DNA of 64,000 nt from assembly GCA_963798865.1 (NCBI GenBank), contig CAWCVZ010000004.1, forward strand, positions 930,001 through 994,000. Reading direction: 5' to 3'. Origin of the DNA: RBG-16-34-14 sp963798865 (GTDB lineage Bacteria; Bacteroidota; Ignavibacteria; Ignavibacteriales; Ignavibacteriaceae). This document shows, one piece after another, positions 17,001 to 24,409 of this stretch. The position numbers and the translations under genes are program-made. The notes under the pieces were generated by a model that was not told the DNA's origin, did no database searches, and worked only from the letters and a program-made list of their open reading frames with translations. Within the stretch, counting starts at the first letter, position 1. The number at the start of each line of letters is the position of its first letter.

Positions 17001-17849
17001 ATGAAGATTTTTTTAGCAATAATATTCTTTTCCACAACTCTCTTTTGCCAGACATTTACTTTGGATTATGCTTTTGGAAAATTTAAAAAAGCTTCCTCTT
17101 TTCACTTAAATTCAGCCGGGTTCTTCTTTATAACTGATGCAGGAACAGATAAACTTTTCAAATACGATACTCTTGGAACTTATATTAAGGAAACAGGCGG
17201 TCACGGGTGGACAGAAGAAACTTTTGATTATCCTTCAGATGTTTTTGCATCTACGTTAAATGTTTATGTATGTGATAAAAATAATCACCGGATTCAAAGC
17301 TTTGATAAAGACTTAAACTTCATTTCAGAATTATCAACCCACGAAAGTGAAAACCAGGAAAGAAGGTTTGGTTATCCTCTTTCCTGCGAGGTCTCTAATC
17401 TTGGCGATTTATTTATTCTTGATTCGGAAAATAAGCGAGTCATCAAATTCGATCTCTTTGGAAATTTTCTTCAGAATTTTGGGGGACATGATGCCGGGAA
17501 GTTCTCACTTAATAATCCTACCAGTTTAGCAGTTTCGCTTTCATCAAATACTTTTATAATTGATAAAACCAATTTGGTAGTATTTGATAATTATGGAAAC
17601 GGGCTTGCGATTATTGAAACAGGATTGCCTTTAAAGGGATTAAAAATTTGTTATTCACTTCTTACGACAAATACAACAAGTGATGTTTACTTTGCTGATT
17701 TAAGTTTGGAAAAATTTGAACTAAAGAAAATCAACCTTACTGCTCTCGATTACAAACCTGAATTTGTAACTGCAATTATGCAAAAAAATAAATTATATAT
17801 TCTAACAGAAAAAGAAATTCTTGTGTTTACTTTAGTTGATAAGTTTTAA
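17001..17849 (+). CDS. Secreted NHL-repeat-like beta-propeller protein
   Basis: A 282-residue protein with a signal peptide (residues 1-17, cleavage probably near LFCQTF). Repeats such as DVFASTLNVYVCDKNNHRIQSFD and DLFILDSENKRVIKFD resemble NHL beta-propeller blades, about five to six in number. No enzyme residues are evident. It overlaps the next gene by one base, so it is coupled to the DUF2085 protein. The function is unknown; such propellers usually bind proteins or ligands. Confidence 0.7.
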   Translation: MKIFLAIIFFSTTLFCQTFTLDYAFGKFKKASSFHLNSAGFFFITDAGTDKLFKYDTLGTYIKETGGHGWTEETFDYPSDVFASTLNVYVCDKNNHRIQSFDKDLNFISELSTHESENQERRFGYPLSCEVSNLGDLFILDSENKRVIKFDLFGNFLQNFGGHDAGKFSLNNPTSLAVSLSSNTFIIDKTNLVVFDNYGNGLAIIETGLPLKGLKICYSLLTTNTTSDVYFADLSLEKFELKKINLTALDYKPEFVTAIMQKNKLYILTEKEILVFTLVDKF

Positions 17850-18310
17850 TGAACTACCGCAGAATATATTTCCGGATCATAATTCTTCTTTCAATACTAA
17901 CCTGGTGTCTGGGCTTTTCATTAAATGTTCTTGTCCACGGGTCTGATATTTCCATAGCCTCAACAGGACTTTTTAATTTTGTATATGATAATATCTGCCA
18001 CCAGGATAAGGATAAATTAATTTCAATAAACGGATATAATTTTCTTGTTTGCGCCCGGTGCAGCGGAATTTATTTTGGAGCCTTGCTCTCTTCAGTTTTT
18101 TTATTATTTTCATTTAGGAATAAAGAAATCCCGTTAAAATTATTTTTATCTGCATCGGTTATTTTATTTGCTGATGTTGTAATAAATAATTTTTTCTTAA
18201 GTACATATAATAAAATTTCCGCTTTTACAACGGGATTATTTTTTGGCTCAGTATGTTTATTAATAGCTGCCTATCAGCTTGAAGCACATCTACTAAGGGC
18301 TAAAGTTTGA
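17849..18310 (+). CDS. DUF2085 membrane protein
   Basis: A 153-residue membrane protein with about four segments. The pattern NICHQDKDKL followed by VCARCSGIYFGAL is the DUF2085 signature, with conserved Cys and His residues that could bind metal. The function of the family is not established. It overlaps the preceding and following genes (1 and 4 bases), so the three are probably one unit. Confidence 0.82.
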   Translation: MNYRRIYFRIIILLSILTWCLGFSLNVLVHGSDISIASTGLFNFVYDNICHQDKDKLISINGYNFLVCARCSGIYFGALLSSVFLLFSFRNKEIPLKLFLSASVILFADVVINNFFLSTYNKISAFTTGLFFGSVCLLIAAYQLEAHLLRAKV

Positions 18311-18816
18311 CATCATCAAAAATTTATATTTCTCCGCTTGTATGTGGTTTTGCAGCCGCTGTTATATCAATAGTACCAGGTCTTAAACCAGTTGCATGCT
18401 GTCTTATTGTTCCTGCTGCTTCTTTTTTTTCACTTTACCTGGATCAAAAAATAAATAAGATTAATAAACCTATAACATCAAGGCAGGCAATTACATTCGG
18501 ACTGCTAACGGGTTTATTTGCTGCACTATTTGCAACATCATTTGATGTGCTCTTAACTCTAATAACCCGGACGAATGAATTTGTGGAAACTTTCCCTGAA
18601 ACAGAAAAACTTATCAGGAATTATAACCTCGGTTTGCTTGCTGAGGAAACCATAAAGGCGCTTAGATCTATGTTAAACGATATAAAAAATTCAGGATTCT
18701 CAATTTTATACCTGCTTGCAATGCTTTTCAGCAATTTGTTTACAAATACAATTTTTGGGCTTATCGGCGGGTTGTTAGGAATGAATTATCTGAACAAACG
18801 AAGGTTTAAGGCTTAA
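18307..18816 (+). CDS. Hypothetical membrane protein (TTG start)
   Basis: A 169-residue protein with about four membrane segments and a central soluble stretch (FPETEKLIRNYNLGLLAEETIKALR). It resembles DUF4199-type small membrane proteins in pattern but I cannot assign it. The only upstream start is a TTG at 18307, overlapping the DUF2085 stop as TTGA. Function unknown. Confidence 0.6.
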   Translation: MTSSKIYISPLVCGFAAAVISIVPGLKPVACCLIVPAASFFSLYLDQKINKINKPITSRQAITFGLLTGLFAALFATSFDVLLTLITRTNEFVETFPETEKLIRNYNLGLLAEETIKALRSMLNDIKNSGFSILYLLAMLFSNLFTNTIFGLIGGLLGMNYLNKRRFKA

Positions 18817-18836
18817 CGTATATGGTTCCAATCTCC

Positions 18837-18872
18837 CTTATACCATATACCTTTATACCTTATACCTTATAG
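18837..18872. repeat. Iterated TATACC spacer
   Basis: The spacer repeats words such as CTTATACC, ATATACC and TTTATACC five times between two membrane-protein genes. It has no coding potential and is of the same low-complexity spacer kind as 19192-19231. Confidence 0.5.
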
Positions 18873-18885
18873 TTGATTAAACTTT

Positions 18886-19179
18886 ATGATAACTGCTTTC
18901 ATCTTCTTCGCACATCTTTTCTTTGCAATTTATATCTTCACAAAAAGATGGCAGGATGAAAATCTTAAAAGTGCTTTTCTAAATCTTGTTCTAATAGGGA
19001 TTTTATTTTCAGTCGGATGGACCATTACTACTATGATGGCAAAAATTTTTATGGAACAGGAAGGATTGGGAATTCAATATAATAGAGACACTTTTTCCCT
19101 CACTCTTTTATCAATCGGGGAGTTTTTATTTTACAGAGTTTATTATAAAGAAGATATCTCAAAATCAGAAGATGATTAA
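18886..19179 (+). CDS. Hypothetical small membrane protein
   Basis: A 97-residue protein with membrane segments at about residues 1-18 and 29-50 (VLIGILFSVGWTITTMMAKIF), then a region with EQEGLGIQYNRDTFSL. I do not recognise the family. It follows the propeller/DUF2085 unit on the same strand after a 69-base spacer. Function unknown. Confidence 0.55.
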   Translation: MITAFIFFAHLFFAIYIFTKRWQDENLKSAFLNLVLIGILFSVGWTITTMMAKIFMEQEGLGIQYNRDTFSLTLLSIGEFLFYRVYYKEDISKSEDD

Positions 19180-19191
19180 TGATGGAAGTTA

Positions 19192-19231
19192 TGAATGACT
19201 GAATAACTGAATGACTGAATGAGTGAATGAT
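19192..19231. repeat. Five tandem copies of an octamer TGAATGAC
   Basis: Five consecutive 8-base units: TGAATGAC, TGAATAAC, TGAATGAC, TGAATGAG, TGAATGAT. They lie between converging genes (the small membrane protein and tonB). It may be a variable-number repeat. Confidence 0.8.
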
Positions 19232-19242
19232 CAGAACAAAAC

Positions 19243-19968
19243 TTATTGCAGACGGTAAGGAAAGACTATAACTGCGGTTTGTTCACCCTGCTTTTGATTT
19301 GGAGAAAGAGGTTCGAATCTCCATTGTCTTAAAGAATTGATAGCAGCATTTTCAAGTTTAGTATCAGCTTTGGTTTGCGGAATGATTGTTCCAACTGTTC
19401 CATCCGGAAGAATAGTAAATCTTAATCTTATATCAACTTCCTTCTGAACACCTTCGGGATATGATGGAATACTGTAACTGTAAATTTTTCTTGTTCCTTT
19501 CCCGCCCCATTCAATATCAAATCCAAAACTGCCTTCCCCTTTTGATATATTTCCCTGTCCTTCTGTTGTTATTTTATCTTCAGTTTTTTCTTTGGTTTCA
19601 GTTTTAGATGCCTTTGTCTGCTCTTTCATTTTATCAGCAGGTTTAATCACATTTTCTTCAGAAGTATTTTTTGCTTTTGGTAATTCAACTTCCTTTACTT
19701 CTTTACTTTTATCAACAGTTTCATTTTTCTCTTCAGGCTTAGAAAGTTCGTGGACCTCAGTTACTTGGGATCCTGTATTTCCCGATGAACCGGTTTTACC
19801 TGAAACACCAAAGGAGAGTTCAACAAAATCTTTTTGAGGATAATCAACAGTAAAATTAATTACTAAAAAAAGAAGAAGAAGCAATAAATGAAACAGTAAG
19901 GAGACAGAAAATGAAAGGTTCTTAATAGAATTGTAATTCATTTTTCTTTTAACTTCAGTCTTAGTCAT
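19243..19968 (-). CDS. tonB: TonB-family energy transducer
   Basis: A 241-residue protein with a short cytoplasmic start, one membrane segment (about 15-39, FSVSLLFHLLLLLLFLVINF), a long Lys/Glu/Pro-rich spacer and a C-terminal TonB domain (about 160-241, DIRLRFTILPDGTVGTIIPQ and LRQWRFEPLS). It couples the proton-motive force of ExbBD to the outer membrane. It is the last gene of an operon after exbB and exbD. The particular receptor is unknown. Confidence 0.88.
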   Translation of the reverse strand: MTKTEVKRKMNYNSIKNLSFSVSLLFHLLLLLLFLVINFTVDYPQKDFVELSFGVSGKTGSSGNTGSQVTEVHELSKPEEKNETVDKSKEVKEVELPKAKNTSEENVIKPADKMKEQTKASKTETKEKTEDKITTEGQGNISKGEGSFGFDIEWGGKGTRKIYSYSIPSYPEGVQKEVDIRLRFTILPDGTVGTIIPQTKADTKLENAAINSLRQWRFEPLSPNQKQGEQTAVIVFPYRLQ

Positions 19969-20017
19969 AATAATTTTTTAATCTCGTAATTTTGTATTCA
20001 TGTAATTTTCTAATCTT

Positions 20018-20422
20018 TTATAACCTTTCTCTTTCAGTTTCAATTGTAAATTTATCTATACCGGAAGTTCGTGCTGCATCTATAACTTTTATAACAATAT
20101 CAACAGCCACAGTTTTATCTGCACGGATTACAAGATTATCTCCGGGGTTTGTGCCTTTCATAATACTCAATTTAGCCGGTAACTGATCAATACTAACTTC
20201 TTCATCTCCTGCATAAACTCCTCCTGCGGAAGTTAAAGTTACAACCAGTTGTGATGAAGTTGACGGCTCATTTGTCTTTGAACCAGGCAGCTTAACCTTA
20301 ACGCCGGTTTGTATTACAAATTGCGAGGTTAGTAAAAAGAAAATAACAAGCAGCATAACTATATCAGTAAGAGATGAATAAGCAAATATGCTTAACGGCT
20401 GGTTTGATGTTTTAAATTGCAT
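20018..20422 (-). CDS. exbD: ExbD/TolR-family protein
   Basis: A 134-residue inner-membrane protein with one segment containing the essential Asp20 (SSLTDIVMLLVIFFLLTSQF), which carries protons in ExbD/TolR. The periplasmic part VKVKLPGSKTNEPS...DEEVSIDQLP is typical. It lies between exbB and tonB with gaps of about 50 bases. ExbD and TolR cannot be told apart by sequence alone; the tonB neighbour favours ExbD. Confidence 0.9.
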   Translation of the reverse strand: MQFKTSNQPLSIFAYSSLTDIVMLLVIFFLLTSQFVIQTGVKVKLPGSKTNEPSTSSQLVVTLTSAGGVYAGDEEVSIDQLPAKLSIMKGTNPGDNLVIRADKTVAVDIVIKVIDAARTSGIDKFTIETERERL

Positions 20423-20473
20423 AAGTATTAATAAAAAATTTTAATGAAATATTTTGTTCACCATTAAATAAAA

Positions 20474-21133
20474 TTATATGTCAAGTTCAATTTCTTCTTC
20501 AACATCTGCAGTTGAATGAGAAACGCTGTCCTGTACAACATCAACAACATCATTTGCAACTGTTTCCATTTCCCCGACTGTTTTCTTAACTGCCGCAAGA
20601 AAATAATTATAAAATGCCAATGCCGGAATTCCAACGATCAAACCAAAAGCTGTTGTTATCAACGCTTCCCAGATACCTCCGGCAAGATCACTTGGATTCG
20701 CAGCTCCGGCTAAATCTTCAATTGTTATAAATGCCTGAATCATACCTGTAACAGTTCCAAGAAAACCAAGCAGCGGGGCTATACCGGCAATTGTTGCAAG
20801 AACAGTTAAACCTTTTTCAAGCTTACTTATTTCCTGCCGACCTGCATTTTCAATTGCATCCTTAACTCTTTCATGTCCCAGCCTGTATTTCTTAAGCCCT
20901 TTCCTGATAATATTAGCAACGGGAGATTTTTCTTCCATGCAATAACTGATGGCTCCGGTTATATCCTTTTTCTTAATAAGTCCCCTTATTCTCACCATAA
21001 AAGCAGGGATATTAATTTTTGCTTTACGCAGAACTATGTAGCGGTCAATTATTACTGTAAGCCCGATAATAGAACACAGCAAAATGGGCCACATTACAAT
21101 TCCGCCCTTCATAAAGATTGAGAATAAATTCAT
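20474..21133 (-). CDS. exbB: ExbB/TolQ/MotA-family proton channel protein
   Basis: A 219-residue protein with three membrane segments; the motif LATIAGIAPLLGFLGTVTGMIQAF is the conserved ExbB/TolQ core, and the pattern GGIWEALITTAFGLIVGIPA forms the last segment. It is transcribed before exbD and tonB and 27 bases after the HU/SPOR gene. The C-terminus is Asp/Glu-rich. It powers TonB or a Tol-like complex. Confidence 0.9.
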   Translation of the reverse strand: MNLFSIFMKGGIVMWPILLCSIIGLTVIIDRYIVLRKAKINIPAFMVRIRGLIKKKDITGAISYCMEEKSPVANIIRKGLKKYRLGHERVKDAIENAGRQEISKLEKGLTVLATIAGIAPLLGFLGTVTGMIQAFITIEDLAGAANPSDLAGGIWEALITTAFGLIVGIPALAFYNYFLAAVKKTVGEMETVANDVVDVVQDSVSHSTADVEEEIELDI

Positions 21134-21160
21134 TGTACATTACCTCTGCTAATTAATAAT

Positions 21161-22717
21161 TTATTTTCCTGAAAATTTTTGAGCATCATTTAAAGATTTA
21201 AAACCGCCAACTCTTACCCTGTAATATGTTTTTCCAGATACTCCCGTTTCTTCAATAAATGCATTATAACTTTTATCGAGCAGCTTACGAGTTTCTGATA
21301 AAGCTATTGTTTTTGATTTCCACGATGATACCTGGACTGCAAACATTCCATCATCATACTGATAGATATAACCTATTATTCTTTTAGATGGTAAAGACGC
21401 TCTGATCTCCGGAGTTTTTGAATTACTGTTACCTGCTATATCAGTTTTCTGTTCCGGAATATTTTCACTTACCGGGAGAGGTTTTAAAATATCTTTATCT
21501 ATTGCATCATAAATACCTGCAAACATTTTTGGTTCATATGGATATGTTACGGGAATATCAAATGATCTTTCTATTACAGTCTTAAACACTTTTGATTTTG
21601 CATTTGGTGAAATCACTGCAATTTCTTCTCGATTATTAAAGTAAAACGAAAAATAAATTACAGCAGCACTTACCAGAATTATAACTGCAGCAAAAACAAA
21701 TCCGCCCTTTGTTCTTTTTTTATAACTTTCAATCCTTGCTTTTTTTTCTTCAGCATATTTAAATGCTTCGCTAATAGCCATATCCCCGCTTGTATCTATT
21801 TTTTCTTTTTCCTCATCCAACGATGGAATTATTTCATTGTAATTTGCAGGAGGTTCAATTACTTCCTCAATTTCTACTTCCTTATTTTCTGAATCATCCA
21901 CTAAATCGGTAACCCATTCATCAGCAGATTCAATTAATTCATCTTCATTTATTATTTCATCTTCAACTTTTAAATCTTCAGATATAAAATCCTCATTAGC
22001 TTCTTTAATTTCCTCTTTATCTTTTAGCTCATCAATAATCCCTTCTGCAATATGAATTTCTTTTATTTCCCCGGCATCGGATTCATTAACCTGGCTTTTA
22101 ATTTTTTCGGCTTCTTCTGTAAAAGATTCCTGTTCAATTTCATTTACTTCTTCATTACTGCTTTCATTCTCACCAGGGATAAAGGAATCATCTAGCTCCT
22201 TCTCAATTTTATTTATTTCTTCATTAAGATTCGAAGATCTTTTCCAGTTAAGGAATGAAAACCGGATATCTGCAATATCCGAAGTCGTCTGCTCTTCAGC
22301 TTCAATTTGGTTTTTCCGTGAACTCTCAATGAACTGTTCAACTTTTAGTTCAAGCATTCTTTTCATTTCATCGCCGGACACTGGAACGAAAAATTCTTCA
22401 TGCTCCGAAGTTTTAAGAGGAATGATTGGTTTACCAATACTAATACTGAAATAAGAGTCAATAGATAAATTCTCTTCTTCACGAGGAGGAATATCAAAAT
22501 GAAAATCATCATTTTCATTACTTACAAATACAATCATTTCATTTTCATCTGGTGATTTCCTGTATTCAAATCTGCCTAACCCCTGGACAATTAATGATTC
22601 ATCAGACTTCAATACTTCGGAAAGTCTTTTCAGCAGTATTTCAAAAAAAAGTTTTTTATCTGGTTCCGAAATCCTGTTGCCTTCGGCTATTCTTTCTATT
22701 ATTTCTATTTTATTCAT
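21161..22717 (-). CDS. Transmembrane protein with N-terminal HU-like and C-terminal SPOR domains
   Basis: A 518-residue protein. The N-terminal ~75 residues look like a bacterial HU/CCDC81-type domain (KKLFFEILLKRLSEVLKSDE, then VQGLGRFEYRK). A long acidic region (about 160-310) follows, then one membrane segment (about 338-360, GGFVFAAVIILVSAAVIYFS). The C-terminal ~75 residues form a SPOR-like domain (YDDGMFAVQVSSWKSKTIAL, then YYRVRVGGF), which in the family binds septal peptidoglycan. HU-CCDC81/SPOR proteins are known in Bacteroidota. The arrangement would place the HU domain in the cytoplasm and SPOR in the periplasm. Whether the HU domain binds DNA is not known. It sits just upstream of exbB. 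Confidence 0.78.
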   Translation of the reverse strand: MNKIEIIERIAEGNRISEPDKKLFFEILLKRLSEVLKSDESLIVQGLGRFEYRKSPDENEMIVFVSNENDDFHFDIPPREEENLSIDSYFSISIGKPIIPLKTSEHEEFFVPVSGDEMKRMLELKVEQFIESSRKNQIEAEEQTTSDIADIRFSFLNWKRSSNLNEEINKIEKELDDSFIPGENESSNEEVNEIEQESFTEEAEKIKSQVNESDAGEIKEIHIAEGIIDELKDKEEIKEANEDFISEDLKVEDEIINEDELIESADEWVTDLVDDSENKEVEIEEVIEPPANYNEIIPSLDEEKEKIDTSGDMAISEAFKYAEEKKARIESYKKRTKGGFVFAAVIILVSAAVIYFSFYFNNREEIAVISPNAKSKVFKTVIERSFDIPVTYPYEPKMFAGIYDAIDKDILKPLPVSENIPEQKTDIAGNSNSKTPEIRASLPSKRIIGYIYQYDDGMFAVQVSSWKSKTIALSETRKLLDKSYNAFIEETGVSGKTYYRVRVGGFKSLNDAQKFSGK

Positions 22718-22804
22718 TTTTATTCTTAATATTTTTTAATGATATCTTACAAAATCGTATCTAATCAATAGTTAAGATTAATAATATGATTTCGGTCAAA
22801 CCTA

Positions 22805-24409
22805 TTACCACATATATTTAAAGCCTGCAACAATGTCTAAAGGAGCTTCTTTATATCCTTTCCAATAATAAATGTCCTGATCAAAAAGATTTGAGAGTTC
22901 AGCTGTAAAGAAAAAATCAGAGACAATCCTATATAAAAATTTTAAATCAAGATCAAAATAACCCTGGATACTTTTATTGTTTGTATTTGGCAGATCAGTA
23001 TAGCTTTTGGAAACGTAAGTTAATCCAACCTGGGTAGTTAATCCAAAATGAAAATCATATCCATATTTTAAGGATGTTTTTATCTGAGGATGATAAGGAA
23101 CAAAATCTCCGCCGTCAACCTGCGTGTTTGTAAAATAAAAATCTCCATACATAATTCCGAATGGACCGAGGTGAAATAATAAATTAGCAAAAATTGTAAA
23201 ATCAGTTGCATTAATTGAAGACAGTACAAACTTTCCGGTTGAAGCAGAATCTATAAAGTAAGGATATTCGGGCGAAGAAAAATATTTGATACCTGCATTT
23301 ACCTGGTAGTATTTACTGTATTCAAATTTTGCAGCAGCAGTTAATGATTCTCTTTTTCTGAAAAAAGTATTATAAAAATTCTGAGGATCAAAGTAACTGT
23401 TGGTTTTCAAAAAATCTTTGCTCGTCAGGAATTCAGAATGTGGAGAATACTCCCCGAACAAGGAGAAGAAATTATTAATTTTAAGCGATAATGCAGCAAA
23501 AGGTGCTGTATAATTTCTTCCGCCCGAAGATGAATATGTTATTCCTCCTGAAACTTTTAGAGCATCAGAGATATTAAATCCTGCGGCAGGTCTTATCATA
23601 AAAAAGTCACTCACATTTGAATTTGGTGTATTTGGCGGAGTATTATCAATTGATAAAAATTGTTTTTTATATTCAGCCGAAACACCAATATTAAAAGAAG
23701 AGAAATTAGCTCTTGAGTATCCTTTAAGATTTAAAATATTTTCATTATAATTTTCTTCATTAATTGAAGATATATCATCAGCGACACTTAAATCAAAATT
23801 AAATTGTTTAACCATCCGGTTTGAAATTCCAAATGCAAAATTACCCTGGTTTAAAGTCCGCCTTGGAGGATCACTGATCGAATAAAACTTAAATGAAGAT
23901 GAGCCAAAATCTCCATCCAATTTAAATTGAGTGCCCGGTAAAACATCGCTGGTATAATCTGTTGTGTAAAGAAGATTCAATCCTCCATTAATAAGATATC
24001 TTTCACTATTTCCAATGTGTGGTCTATGGTTTTCTCCTGTGAATCTTCCTCCCAGAATAAATCCATCCATAGGAAAAAGGTAAGATAGGCGTGCAGTTGG
24101 CAGTAAGTAAATTCCAGCACCAAATTCCAAATTGCCTCTCAAATAATTAAGTGAATCAAGAATGCTCAAATCATTTTTAAGCGGAGACGATAAATCTCTA
24201 ACTTCAAGTTCTTCAGGTGATAAAACCGGTTTAAAAAATTGTTCTGATATAGTTGATACAAATTCAGGAGCAATTTTTTGTGCACCCTGAACAGCAATAA
24301 CATCTTTGCCTGTGATAATAAAATCGGGAAGCTCAACATTCGGGTTTTGCTGTTGTGCGGAAATAAAGCAGGTAAATAAAAAAACCGCTGTAAATAAATT
24401 TTTAATCAT
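22805..24409 (-). CDS. Outer-membrane beta-barrel protein, TonB-receptor-like
   Basis: A 534-residue protein with a signal peptide (MIKNLFTAVFLFTCFISAQQ) and alternating aromatic/hydrophobic beta-strands ending in an aromatic-terminated strand (VAGFKYMW), as in outer-membrane barrels. There is a short N-terminal segment VELPDFIITGKDVIAV, but no clear full TonB plug domain. It overlaps the preceding TPR gene by four bases (ATGA), and exbBD/tonB lie downstream, so a TonB- or Tol-linked outer-membrane role is likely but not shown. Confidence 0.72.
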   Translation of the reverse strand: MIKNLFTAVFLFTCFISAQQQNPNVELPDFIITGKDVIAVQGAQKIAPEFVSTISEQFFKPVLSPEELEVRDLSSPLKNDLSILDSLNYLRGNLEFGAGIYLLPTARLSYLFPMDGFILGGRFTGENHRPHIGNSERYLINGGLNLLYTTDYTSDVLPGTQFKLDGDFGSSSFKFYSISDPPRRTLNQGNFAFGISNRMVKQFNFDLSVADDISSINEENYNENILNLKGYSRANFSSFNIGVSAEYKKQFLSIDNTPPNTPNSNVSDFFMIRPAAGFNISDALKVSGGITYSSSGGRNYTAPFAALSLKINNFFSLFGEYSPHSEFLTSKDFLKTNSYFDPQNFYNTFFRKRESLTAAAKFEYSKYYQVNAGIKYFSSPEYPYFIDSASTGKFVLSSINATDFTIFANLLFHLGPFGIMYGDFYFTNTQVDGGDFVPYHPQIKTSLKYGYDFHFGLTTQVGLTYVSKSYTDLPNTNNKSIQGYFDLDLKFLYRIVSDFFFTAELSNLFDQDIYYWKGYKEAPLDIVAGFKYMW

